Source: Verrucomicrobiota bacterium (GTDB lineage: Bacteria; Verrucomicrobiota; Verrucomicrobiia; JABWAM01). From it: a DNA stretch of 64,000 bases. Below, piece by piece: positions 42,233 through 50,530 of the stretch. Both the position numbers and the translations under genes were made by a program. Numbering within the stretch: position 1 is the stretch's first letter; the number at the start of each line of letters is the position of its first letter. Under the pieces are notes generated by a model. The model did no database searches. It saw only the letters and a program-made list of their open reading frames with translations, and was not told where the DNA came from. The stretch covers positions 1-64,000 of the forward strand of contig JAHFSY010000012.1 of assembly GCA_023269615.1 (NCBI GenBank), in the 5' to 3' direction.

Positions 42233-42967
42233 ATGGAACGAGTGACTTACCAGGCGCCGTTGGCTGACCAGATTTACGACATTGTGCTGGAGGCGATTTG
42301 CAGCGGCAAACATGCGATTGGCGAAAGGCTGTCCCAGGAGCAGATCGCGCAGAATCTCAATGTGTCCCGCCAGCCGGTGCTGCAGGCGCTTGGCCTGTTG
42401 AAATCCCAGGGCTTTCTGTGCAACGCGGGCCGGCGCGGCCTGATGGTTGCGCCGCTGGAGATGGAATTCGTGCTCGATCTTTATGAATATCGCGCCGCGA
42501 TTGATCTGCTGGCCGCGGGCAAGGCGGCACGGCGATGCACGCCGGAACTGGCAAAGCTCGGCCAGCGCTTTCTTGAGCAGGGTGGGGCGGCAAAAAAGGC
42601 GGGCTCACTCATCAAGCTGAGCGTTGCGGACATGGCGTTTCACGAGTGGGTGTATCTGGTGGCCGGCAACCGCCTGGTGATTGATACCATGAACCATTTC
42701 TGGAATCACACCCGCCGCGTCATGTGTGTGATTCTCAGCATGGATGGCGAGTGGCCCGACCGGGCTTGGAAGGAGCACAAGGCCATTTACTCTGCGATCG
42801 TTGCCGGAAATGGCGAATTGGCAGAACACCTTGCAAGCGCCCATGTTGAAAAGGCCTCTGAATCTCTTCGGGGCAGGTTGAAAGACAGGCTGCAAAACGC
42901 AACGTCCGAGGTAGGGCGCGTTCGCCGAGCGCGCCGCAGCGGTGATTCGTGGAAAGTGAATGTGTGA
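42233..42967 (+). CDS. GntR-family regulator (FCD/FadR type)
   Basis: 244 residues. Winged helix at about 8-72 ([53 protein letters not shown]), then an FCD all-helical effector domain (80-220) with metal/ligand positions such as Asp132 and His136 in [18 protein letters not shown] regulators sense small organic acids and commonly repress the operon they precede, here an acyl-CoA mutase set. The last 20 residues are encoded by the left arm of a mobile palindrome (42910-43010), so the C-terminus is probably not ancestral. Confidence 0.88.
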   Translation: MERVTYQAPLADQIYDIVLEAICSGKHAIGERLSQEQIAQNLNVSRQPVLQALGLLKSQGFLCNAGRRGLMVAPLEMEFVLDLYEYRAAIDLLAAGKAARRCTPELAKLGQRFLEQGGAAKKAGSLIKLSVADMAFHEWVYLVAGNRLVIDTMNHFWNHTRRVMCVILSMDGEWPDRAWKEHKAIYSAIVAGNGELAEHLASAHVEKASESLRGRLKDRLQNATSEVGRVRRARRSGDSWKVNV

Positions 42968-43010
42968 TTTCGATGGAGAACGACGGCGCGCTCGGCGATC
43001 GCGCCCTACC
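42910..43010. repeat. Long inverted repeat overlapping the gntR 3' end
   Basis: GGTAGGGCGCGTTCGCCGAG+CGCGCCG at the left and its complement at the right (26 of 27 bp match) about 47 bp apart. The left arm is translated as the end of the GntR protein; the right arm ends 10 bp before the AAGGAGA ribosome site of the next gene. A stem-loop here could modulate read-through into the mutase genes. Confidence 0.75.
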
Positions 43011-43035
43011 ACCAGCAAGAAAGGAGAACATTCCA

Positions 43036-43452
43036 ATGACAACTGAAAGCAAGGTGATTCGCGTGCTGGTCGCCAAGGTGGGCCTCGATGGTCATGACCG
43101 GGGTGTCAAGATCGTTGCGCGCACGCTGCGCGATGCCGGCATGGAAGTGATCTACACCGGGCTGCACCGGACTCCCGAGGAAGTCGTGGACGCCGCGGTC
43201 CAGGAGGATGTGGACGTCATCGGAATCAGCATTTTGTCCGGCGCGCACATGACGGTGTTTCCGCGCCTGCTGAAGCTGCTCGACGAGCGTGGCGCGAAGG
43301 ACATCATGGTTGTCGGTGGTGGCGTAATTCCTGACGACGAAGTGATCCAGTTGAAGAATCTGGGGGTCAAGGAGATCATGCTGCAGGACACGCCTCCGGA
43401 TTCAATCGTGGCGATGATCCGGCGGATTGTCGTCGAACGCGGTCCACGCTGA
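43036..43452 (+). CDS. hcmB: Acyl-CoA mutase small (B12-binding) subunit, HcmB-like
   Basis: 138 residues, a single cobalamin-binding Rossmann domain: [12 protein letters not shown] carries the DxHxxG motif (Asp18, His20, Gly23) whose His coordinates cobalt, with [13 protein letters not shown] and [11 protein letters not shown] following. A strong AAGGAGA site lies 11 bp upstream. In single-chain methylmalonyl-CoA mutases this domain is fused; here it is separate, as in 2-hydroxyisobutyryl-CoA and isobutyryl-CoA mutases. It is first of four genes ending with the large subunit at 45873. Confidence 0.88.
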   Translation: MTTESKVIRVLVAKVGLDGHDRGVKIVARTLRDAGMEVIYTGLHRTPEEVVDAAVQEDVDVIGISILSGAHMTVFPRLLKLLDERGAKDIMVVGGGVIPDDEVIQLKNLGVKEIMLQDTPPDSIVAMIRRIVVERGPR

Positions 43453-43468
43453 AACGAGGGAGGACACC

Positions 43469-44908
43469 ATGGAATCCTGGACTTTTCCCCCGCGCTATGA
43501 TCCCGATTACCTGCCTCCGTCCGGATCCCGTTACTGGTTTCCGAAACGGGAGACCATGCCGGCCTCCGATCGCGATCGCGCCGTACTCGAGCGCCTGAAG
43601 GAAATCACCCGCTACGCCTGGGCGCATTCGCCGTTTTACCGCCAGAAGTGGGAGGCGGCGGGTTTTCATCCAGACCATTTGCGTTCGCTCGAGGATTTTG
43701 AGGAGAAAGTACCCGTGATCACGAAGCAGGATTTGCGCGATTCGCAGGCGCGCCATCCGCATTTCGGTGACTACCTGTGCGTGGACGATGCCGAGGTTTA
43801 TCACATCCATGGCACATCCGGGACGACGGGCCGGCCCACGGTGTTCGCCATCGGGCGCAGTGACTGGGATGCAATTGCGAATGCTCATGCGCGCGTCATG
43901 TGGGGCATGGGGATGCGCCCCGGCGACACGGTCTTCATTGCCGCCATATTCAGCCTGTACATGGGCTCGTGGGGCACGCTTGCGGGCGTCGAGCGGTTGC
44001 GCGCGAAGTCTTTCCCTTTCGGGGCGGGCGCGTCCGGCATGACAGCGCGCGCGGCGATGTGGCTCAACTTGATGAAGCCTTCCGCGTTTTACGGTACGCC
44101 ATCGTTTGCCCTTCATCTTTCTGAAGTCGCGCGCGCCGAGGGCCTCGATCCGAAGGCGTTCGGGCTGAAGACGATGTTTTTCTCCGGCGAGCCAGGCGCG
44201 TCGGTGCCGGGCGTGCGCGACAAGATCAAGTCGGCGTTTGGCGCGAACGTCGTCGACTGTGGCTCCATGGCCGAGATGACGCCGTTCATGAACGTCTCCG
44301 GCACGGCGGAGACCGACGGCATGTTGTTGTGGCAGGACATCATCTACACGGAAGTCTGCGACCCGAAGACTTTTCGACGGGTGCCTTACGGCCAGCGCGG
44401 GACTCCCGTTTACACGCACCTCGAGCGAACGTCGCAGCCGATGATCCGCCTTCTGTCGGGCGACCTCACATTGTGGGAAAACGGCCCGACGCCATGTGGA
44501 CGCACGTATCCCCGGCTGCCGCAGGGAATATTTGGCCGCATTGATGACATGTTCACGATTCGTGGCGAGAATGTATATCCCAGCGAGGTGGATGCGGTCG
44601 TGAGCCAGCTGCCGGGTTACGGCGGCGAGCATCGGATCGTGATCAGCCGCGATGGCGCGATGGACGAACTGCTGATCCGGATCGAGGTCACTGCGGAGGT
44701 GCACGGGGGAGGGGCGGAGAAGATTCGCGCGTTGCGTGACGACGCGGGGCACCGGCTCCAGCGGATGCTCGGCCTGCGGGCAAAGATCGAAATGATGGAT
44801 CCGGGCACATTTCCACGCACCGATTTCAAGGCACGACGGGTCATTGACGACCGTGACGTGTTTCGCGAAATGAATCAGCGGCTTGCCAAACCAGGCGCAA
44901 ACGACTGA
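43469..44908 (+). CDS. hcl: PaaK-like acyl-CoA ligase, probably 2-hydroxyisobutyrate-CoA ligase
   Basis: 479 residues of the phenylacetate-CoA ligase branch of adenylate-forming enzymes: the start (TRYAWAHSPFYRQKW), the P-loop HGTSGTTGRPTV (114-125), FSGEPGASVPGVR, and MFTIRGENVYPSEVDAVV near 360. The gap of 16 bp to hcmB and the 1-bp overlap with the chaperone gene indicate one operon. PaaK-like ligases are found beside 2-hydroxyisobutyryl-CoA mutases and supply their substrate, so that acid is the favoured substrate. Phenylacetate is unlikely as no paa genes are present. Confidence 0.75.
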   Translation: MESWTFPPRYDPDYLPPSGSRYWFPKRETMPASDRDRAVLERLKEITRYAWAHSPFYRQKWEAAGFHPDHLRSLEDFEEKVPVITKQDLRDSQARHPHFGDYLCVDDAEVYHIHGTSGTTGRPTVFAIGRSDWDAIANAHARVMWGMGMRPGDTVFIAAIFSLYMGSWGTLAGVERLRAKSFPFGAGASGMTARAAMWLNLMKPSAFYGTPSFALHLSEVARAEGLDPKAFGLKTMFFSGEPGASVPGVRDKIKSAFGANVVDCGSMAEMTPFMNVSGTAETDGMLLWQDIIYTEVCDPKTFRRVPYGQRGTPVYTHLERTSQPMIRLLSGDLTLWENGPTPCGRTYPRLPQGIFGRIDDMFTIRGENVYPSEVDAVVSQLPGYGGEHRIVISRDGAMDELLIRIEVTAEVHGGGAEKIRALRDDAGHRLQRMLGLRAKIEMMDPGTFPRTDFKARRVIDDRDVFREMNQRLAKPGAND

Positions 44909-45876
44909 TGGCTTTTGTGCATTCACTGAACCTGGTGCCGCGCGTGCTCAAAGGCGAGGTGAACGCCGTGGCGCGACTGCTGACACGGGCGGAAGCGGGC
45001 TCCCACGAATGCCGTCCTGCGCTGGATGAGATTTTTCGTCGTGCTGGGCGCGCGCACATCATTGGAATCACCGGTGTCCCTGGCAGCGGCAAATCAACTC
45101 TTGTGGCGAGGCTTGTTGCGGCGATCCGACAGACCGGGCGGCGGGTGGGTATCGTGGCCATTGATCCATCAAGCCCGTTCTCGGGAGGTGCGATCCTGGG
45201 CGACCGCATTCGCATGGGCGCGATCGCGGCGGACCCGGGGGTTTACGTGCGGAGCATGGCCACTCGCGGGGCTCTGGGAGGACTCGCCCGGGGCACGCTT
45301 GAAGCAATTGATGTTCTCGACGCGGCAGGGTACGAAATGGTCATCATCGAGACGGTTGGCGTGGGACAGGACGAGGTTGAGGTTGCCCGCGCGACGCATA
45401 CAACGGTTGTCGTATCGGCCCCGGGTTTGGGAGATGACATCCAGGCGATCAAGGCTGGCATTCTTGAGATCGCCGATATCCATGTGGTCAGCAAATGCGA
45501 TCGTTCCGACGCCGACAAGACGGTGGCCGACTTGAAGAACATGCTGTCCATGGGGCTGGCATCCGCCCGTGGGAGCTGGCAAGTGCCGGTGGTTCCGACC
45601 AGTGCGGCGCGCGACGAGGGCGTTGCCGAACTGGTCGCAGCCATTGATCGTCACTGGACATTTTTGCGTGAAGGCAACCGTCTTGAAGAACGCCGCCGCC
45701 TGATCAACGAACGCCGATTGCTCAAGGCGGGCGAAGAAATCTTGCGCGACCAGTTTGTGCGTCAGCGCAACGGCCAGGTTTTGAAATTATTGGAACAACT
45801 GCAGGCGCGCACGCTGAGCCCGCGCACGGCGGCCGAGCGCCTGCTTCAAGATATTCACCCAGGAGATGCACCATGA
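44908..45876 (+). CDS. meaH: MeaB/ArgK-type GTPase chaperone of a B12 mutase (MeaH-like)
   Basis: 322 residues. G3E-type GTPase: Walker A GVPGSGKST (56-64), VAIDPSSPFSGGAILGDRIRM (base and switch), ETVGVGQDEVEVARATHTTVVV, and SKCDRSDA for guanine recognition. A C-terminal dimerisation arm (residues about 260-322) follows. MeaB proteins load adenosylcobalamin onto the mutase and eject damaged cofactor. It overlaps the ligase stop by 1 bp and the large subunit start by 4 bp, so it is translationally coupled with both. Confidence 0.93.
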   Translation: MAFVHSLNLVPRVLKGEVNAVARLLTRAEAGSHECRPALDEIFRRAGRAHIIGITGVPGSGKSTLVARLVAAIRQTGRRVGIVAIDPSSPFSGGAILGDRIRMGAIAADPGVYVRSMATRGALGGLARGTLEAIDVLDAAGYEMVIIETVGVGQDEVEVARATHTTVVVSAPGLGDDIQAIKAGILEIADIHVVSKCDRSDADKTVADLKNMLSMGLASARGSWQVPVVPTSAARDEGVAELVAAIDRHWTFLREGNRLEERRRLINERRLLKAGEEILRDQFVRQRNGQVLKLLEQLQARTLSPRTAAERLLQDIHPGDAP

Positions 45877-47585
45877 ATGATCCCGTGACCGGCGGCTCAG
45901 CCGCGCCCGATGTTGAAACGCAAGCCGCGCTCGCCGCGAAGGTCCAGGCATGGGAGGCGAACGAAGTGGCCGCCTTCATCGCGCGGGCGCCGGAGCGGCA
46001 GAAGCAGTTCCGCACGCCGGGCGGCATGCCGCTCAAGCGCGTGTACACTCCGCTCGACCTTGCGGATACCGCGCAGGCGGACATCGGTCTTCCGGGCCAG
46101 TATCCCTACACGCGCGGGCCGTACCCGACGATGTACCGGGGAAGGTTCTGGACGATGCGGCAGATCGCGGGCTTTGGCACGGCGGAGGACACCAACCAGC
46201 GTTTCAAGTATCTGATCAGCCAGGGGCAGACCGGATTGTCCACCGATTTCGACATGCCCACGCTGATGGGTTACGACAGCGATCATCCGATGAGCGAGGG
46301 CGAAGTTGGACGGGAGGGCGTGGCGGTTGACACGCTGGCCGACATGGAGCATTTGTTTGACGGCATTGATCTCGAAAAAATCTCGATCTCAATGACCATC
46401 AACCCGAGCGCATGGATCCTGCTCGCGATGTACGTGGCGCTGGCGCAAAAACGCGGGTGCGATCTCAACAAGCTTTCGGGCACGGTCCAGGCCGACATCC
46501 TGAAGGAGTACATGGCGCAGAAGGAATGGGTTTTCCCAATCACGCCGTCGGTTCGCATCGTGCGCGATTGCATCACGTACTGCGCGCGGAACATGAAGCG
46601 CTACAACCCGATCAACATCTCGGGCTATCACATTTCGGAGGCGGGTTCATCGCCGCTCGATGAAGTTGCGTTTACGATGTGCAACCTGATCACCTACGTC
46701 GAGGAGGTTGTAAAGACCGGCATGCACGTGGACCAGTTCGCGCCGAGGCTCGCGTTCTTTTTTGTCTGCCAGGCTGATTTTTTTGAGGAGATCGCGAAGT
46801 TCCGCGCGGTGCGTCGCGTGTATGCGAAGATCATGCGCGAACGTTTCGGGGCGAAAAATCCCGAGTCCATGCGTCTGCGTTTTCACTGTCAGACCGCCGC
46901 AGCCTCGCTCACCAAGCCGCAGTACCGGATCAACATCGTGCGCACCGGCCTGCAGGCGCTCGCGTCGGTGCTGGGCGGCGCACAAAGCCTGCACACCAAC
47001 GGCATGGACGAGGCGTTCGCGATCCCAACCGAGGAGGCGATGAAAATCGCGCTGCGGACCCAGCAGATCATCGCCGAGGAATCCGGGGTGGCCAGCGTGG
47101 TTGACCCGCTGGGTGGTTCGTACTTCCTCGAAAGCCTCACCACGCAGTTTGAACGAGATATTTTCAAGGTGATCGACGACGTTGACCGGGGCGGGGGAAC
47201 GATCAAACTCATCGAGCAGGGCTGGTTCCAGCGCCGCATTGCCGATTTCGCCTATGAGACCGCGCTCAAAAAGGCGAATGGCGAGAAGCCGGTCATTGGC
47301 GTCAACAAGTTCGTTGAATCAGGCGAAAAGGCTGACATCGAAATACACCCACACGATCCGACGACTGCGAAGCGCCAGCTGGACCGCCTGAACCGTGTCC
47401 GTCGTGAACGCGACAACACGAAGGTCGCGCAGTTGCTGGATCGTCTCGTTGAAGTTGCGAAGGATGAGCGCGAAAACGTCATGCCCATCACGATCGAGTT
47501 GGTCGCGGCAGGCGCCACCATGGGGGACATCATTGAGCGCCTCAAAGAGCTCTGGGGCACATACCGCGAAACTCCGGTGTTTTGA
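45873..47585 (+). CDS. hcmA: Acyl-CoA mutase large subunit, 2-hydroxyisobutyryl-CoA mutase type
   Basis: 570 residues, the TIM-barrel catalytic subunit of a split B12 mutase. The specificity positions are decisive. Where methylmalonyl-CoA mutase has Tyr (RQYAGF) and isobutyryl-CoA mutase Phe, this protein has Ile98 (TMRQIAGFGT). Where both have Ala before FD(L/M)PT, this has Asp125 (STDFDMPT). The Ile/Asp pair, 27 residues apart, is that of 2-hydroxyisobutyryl-CoA mutase (Ile90/Asp117 in the studied HcmA). It would convert 2-hydroxyisobutyryl-CoA to 3-hydroxybutyryl-CoA. Length also matches HcmA (about 562). Related tertiary-carbon acyl-CoA substrates remain possible. Confidence 0.87.
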   Translation: MNDPVTGGSAAPDVETQAALAAKVQAWEANEVAAFIARAPERQKQFRTPGGMPLKRVYTPLDLADTAQADIGLPGQYPYTRGPYPTMYRGRFWTMRQIAGFGTAEDTNQRFKYLISQGQTGLSTDFDMPTLMGYDSDHPMSEGEVGREGVAVDTLADMEHLFDGIDLEKISISMTINPSAWILLAMYVALAQKRGCDLNKLSGTVQADILKEYMAQKEWVFPITPSVRIVRDCITYCARNMKRYNPINISGYHISEAGSSPLDEVAFTMCNLITYVEEVVKTGMHVDQFAPRLAFFFVCQADFFEEIAKFRAVRRVYAKIMRERFGAKNPESMRLRFHCQTAAASLTKPQYRINIVRTGLQALASVLGGAQSLHTNGMDEAFAIPTEEAMKIALRTQQIIAEESGVASVVDPLGGSYFLESLTTQFERDIFKVIDDVDRGGGTIKLIEQGWFQRRIADFAYETALKKANGEKPVIGVNKFVESGEKADIEIHPHDPTTAKRQLDRLNRVRRERDNTKVAQLLDRLVEVAKDERENVMPITIELVAAGATMGDIIERLKELWGTYRETPVF

Positions 47586-47600
47586 CGGATCGAGTCGGGT

Positions 47601-49607
47601 CTAAGCGGAAGACTTGAAGACGCCGGCGTTTTGGAGCATGTCGGCGACGTGACGGAATTCGATCATGCCGCCGCTGATCCGCAGGCGCTCCACTTTGGGC
47701 AGCGCCCGCCATTCCCCTGGGAGAACGCGACCATTGGGAAGAAGCTTGCGGAACGCTTCGCGGAAGCAGGCGTACTGGTGGATCAGGGTGAGGTGATCGA
47801 TCAAATCGTCGTACATGACCTTCGCATCCGTCGCCATGGGAATCTTGGAAACCCAGTCGGGATCGGGCGATGTCCCCCGGAGCGCATCCAGGGCGGCGCC
47901 CGATCGCTGCGCGTCGGCGCTGGGATCCGGCGTGCCGGCTCCCAGGTAGGTATCGTTGAACGCCGAGTCGCCACCCACGTCCCGGTTGCGGATGCGGGCG
48001 ACTGCCTCGTACCCGAGGTAAAAAGCTCCGGCACATCGCGGGCCGAACACGCACTCGCAGAATTCGCGGAGGATTTCAAAGGCATCACGCTTCGGTGTCC
48101 ACATCAGCTGCGCGGCAATGTAGAGTGAAGCGGAGCTCAGGCCGTGGCAGTTGTTTGAAACGCTGTGGTAATCCAGCACCTCGCCCGCTTCGTTCGGAAG
48201 ACAGGAGAATTGTCGCGCAAGCCGCTCGGCCTCCACATGAAGTGATGCGGTGATCTCCTGGTCGCTGCTGTACCAATCCCAGAGGCCATATCGGCGCCCC
48301 CACTTGCGGCAGCATTCAGCCACCTTGGGATCGTACCTGCGATTGGCGATCATGATTTCCGGGTGCAGCAAATGCGCCACCTCTGAGAAATGCCACCAGG
48401 AGAAGGTCCGGTTCCATGTGGCGCGGTGCAACACGTCCCCAATGCGATATCCCGTGTGGCCTGACGTCAGGGGCCATGTGTTGAAGGTCCCCTCGATTCG
48501 CGGGTTGACACCTCGAAAGACGTCCATCTGGTGGTTCATCAGGAGTGCTGCGGTGCCGATCGTGCATCCATTTCGGTTGCAGCCACCTGGATCGGCATAA
48601 TGCGAGATCACATGATCCACGTGGGAGGCGTAGCCGCTGAGGTAATGAAGGTGGGAATCAAGGGTGCGGCGGTCCTCGGGATCATACCAACAGGGTGAAG
48701 AGAAATCGTTGCCGGAGTTTCGAAACACGAGGGGCTCATCGCACAACGGATCATCCCAGTCCCTGACCACCCGCACACCATTCTGGACCCAGCTCTTGCC
48801 ACCCCAGCTCTGGAGAGTTGTCCGATTGCCCAGTTTCCGGTTCTGCTGCATCATGCACAGCAGCTTGTCGCGCCATTGACGACGGGTGGCCAGGCATCCG
48901 CTGTGCGTATAGGTTTCCCATTCGTCATAGCCCTGAAGTGAGTTGAAGCCGAAAGCGTCCATCTGGCCCACGTATTTCGGCAGCAGTTCGATGGGCCAGT
49001 TTTCCACACAATGCCGCTCGACAATGCGTCGCAGGGCCGTCTTCGGTCCATCGGCGGCGGGTGCCGAATCAACGAAATTCAGATGAAGATTCGGCGTGTC
49101 CCAGGTCATGTCGTAGGTCTGTGCGCGCTCGTTTTGGGGAACCTTGTCAGCGGAATAAAATGGGTCCCATGGACCCGCGTCGGCCATGATGACTTCGCGG
49201 GTTTTGATAAACGGGCTCAACACCAGGTCGTAGTCCCCAAACTCGACACGGTTGCCATTTACTTTCGCTTCACGCATCAAGCGGTAAACGGCATATTTAT
49301 CACCCATCTCGCTGCAGCCCGCGGCAACCACAAAAGTCTGGTTGTTTTGTCGAATCGTGCGCAGTGCATAGCCATCCGGACGGATGCCGTCCCAGGCCTG
49401 CTGAAATCCAGAGCGGGCCGCCACGGGGTTTCGCTCGGCGTTGCCAATCACCAGCACGGTTGGCTCGGTGGGCGCTTCGGGGGATGCCGTCCGCAGCGCG
49501 ACCTCAGATCGTGTCACGCGGCGGAGATAGTCCTGCAGAATGGCGGCGGCCTGGCTGCTGATGGCGCCTTTCGGATGCACAATCACGATACTGGAGGCGA
49601 ATTTCAT
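47601..49607 (-). CDS. Glycoside-hydrolase-like protein with GH67/GH20-type N-domain
   Basis: 668 residues from ATG 49607. The N-terminal about 130 residues (FASSIVIVHPKGAISSQAAAILQDYLRRVTRSEV...VLVIGNAERNP) form the small alpha/beta domain that precedes catalytic barrels in alpha-glucuronidases (GH67) and hexosaminidases. The remainder is a barrel-like region rich in Trp/His/Asp followed by helices. No signal peptide. The frame is open a further 300 bp upstream but overlaps the epimerase gene antisense-like and is rejected. It is the last gene of a LacI-epimerase-hydrolase operon. The catalytic residues are not identified. Confidence 0.65.
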   Translation of the reverse strand: MKFASSIVIVHPKGAISSQAAAILQDYLRRVTRSEVALRTASPEAPTEPTVLVIGNAERNPVAARSGFQQAWDGIRPDGYALRTIRQNNQTFVVAAGCSEMGDKYAVYRLMREAKVNGNRVEFGDYDLVLSPFIKTREVIMADAGPWDPFYSADKVPQNERAQTYDMTWDTPNLHLNFVDSAPAADGPKTALRRIVERHCVENWPIELLPKYVGQMDAFGFNSLQGYDEWETYTHSGCLATRRQWRDKLLCMMQQNRKLGNRTTLQSWGGKSWVQNGVRVVRDWDDPLCDEPLVFRNSGNDFSSPCWYDPEDRRTLDSHLHYLSGYASHVDHVISHYADPGGCNRNGCTIGTAALLMNHQMDVFRGVNPRIEGTFNTWPLTSGHTGYRIGDVLHRATWNRTFSWWHFSEVAHLLHPEIMIANRRYDPKVAECCRKWGRRYGLWDWYSSDQEITASLHVEAERLARQFSCLPNEAGEVLDYHSVSNNCHGLSSASLYIAAQLMWTPKRDAFEILREFCECVFGPRCAGAFYLGYEAVARIRNRDVGGDSAFNDTYLGAGTPDPSADAQRSGAALDALRGTSPDPDWVSKIPMATDAKVMYDDLIDHLTLIHQYACFREAFRKLLPNGRVLPGEWRALPKVERLRISGGMIEFRHVADMLQNAGVFKSSA

Positions 49608-49630
49608 GGGATGGAGGTTGTTCTGATGCG

Positions 49631-50530
49631 TCAGGGTCCGAGTCGGTATTGCGGGCTGTATCCGAACGTACGGCGGGCTTTTTCGATGGAGATCAGTGGT
49701 TCGCGTCCCTTCAGCGGCTGCTTGAGGAGGCCGGCCAAGTCGGGTCGCAGGCGGTTGAGGATTTCCATGGTGGGTTCCGGGCAGCGGGTGTCCGCCCCGC
49801 AAAGGTTGTACACGCCGGAGCCGGGAAGATTTTCCTGCTCCAGCGCCTGGCGGATTCCGCGCGCGATGTCCTTCACGTGAACCCACTGGAGAAAATGCTC
49901 CGGCCATTCCTTGGTGGGAGGGAGCCCCCTCGCTTTTTCATCCTCGCACATCTTGTCCGACCAGACGCCGGCAAAACGAAATGCGGCCGTGGTGATTCCG
50001 TAGGCGCGATGAAACGCGGCACAGGTGATCTCGCCCACGAGCTTGCCAAGGCTGTAGGGATCCTCGGCAACGGATTCCATGTCTTCCATGATGGGAAGAC
50101 GGGTGAAGACGGGCGGGTTTTTGCTGATGCGCCAGTAGAAGAGGCCGTAGGCATTGATGCTGGACGCCAGGCCGAAACGCCTTACGCCCGCCTTGCGGCA
50201 GGCGTTGAGGATGACGAAGGTGCCGTGGGCGTTTGCATGAAAAATCTCGACGCCCTGCTCGGGAAAACCCTGTGGGTTGGCCGCGAGATGAACCACGGCG
50301 TCCATGCCATCGACGGTGCGCTGGACGGAATCCGGGTCGGTCAGCTCGGCTTGTAGGTAGGGCCATTTGCTGTTGAGCGGAGAGGCTTCGCGTTTGCCGG
50401 TGTCCCAGTTCATGACCGTGGCATCCTCGGGGCGGCAGCGATCGGTGAGGCGCAGCTCATGGGATTTCTCAAGTTCGGCGGCGACGGCGCGTGCGACAAA
50501 GCCGCCGGCCCCGGTGATCAGGATTTTCAT
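49631..50530 (-). CDS. NAD-dependent epimerase/dehydratase (extended SDR)
   Basis: 299 residues. It has an N-terminal GAGGFVARAVAAEL (GxxGxxG) NAD loop, VHLAANPQG, a catalytic pair with Tyr in DPYSLGKLVGE (YxxxK), and YNLCGADTRCPEP near the C-terminus. This branch contains uronate dehydrogenases and sugar-nucleotide epimerases; the short 299-residue form next to a glucuronidase-like gene would suit a uronate or sugar dehydrogenase. The start overlaps the LacI-gene stop by 4 bp. Confidence 0.8.
   Translation of the reverse strand: MKILITGAGGFVARAVAAELEKSHELRLTDRCRPEDATVMNWDTGKREASPLNSKWPYLQAELTDPDSVQRTVDGMDAVVHLAANPQGFPEQGVEIFHANAHGTFVILNACRKAGVRRFGLASSINAYGLFYWRISKNPPVFTRLPIMEDMESVAEDPYSLGKLVGEITCAAFHRAYGITTAAFRFAGVWSDKMCEDEKARGLPPTKEWPEHFLQWVHVKDIARGIRQALEQENLPGSGVYNLCGADTRCPEPTMEILNRLRPDLAGLLKQPLKGREPLISIEKARRTFGYSPQYRLGP

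Noticed and set aside
42968..43035. Cobalamin riboswitch before the B12-dependent mutase genes
   Set aside because: The gap is only 68 bp and is filled by a repeat arm; no B12-box-like sequence is visible there or before gntR.
43376..44926. Long open frame on the minus strand opposite the CoA ligase
   Set aside because: It mirrors a well-conserved enzyme in high-GC DNA, is Arg/His/Ala-rich, and has no recognisable motif; likewise the minus-strand frame at 10170-11330 opposite czcA and 7068-7865 opposite czcC.
45873..47585. Methylmalonyl-CoA mutase for propionate metabolism
   Set aside because: The two substrate-specificity positions are Ile and Asp, not Tyr and Ala, and a CoA ligase is part of the operon; no methylmalonyl-CoA epimerase or propionyl-CoA carboxylase is nearby.
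49608..49907. N-terminal extension of the GH67-like protein
   Set aside because: It lies within the epimerase gene on the same strand in another frame and is Arg/Pro-rich low-quality sequence; the ATG at 49607 gives a natural domain start.
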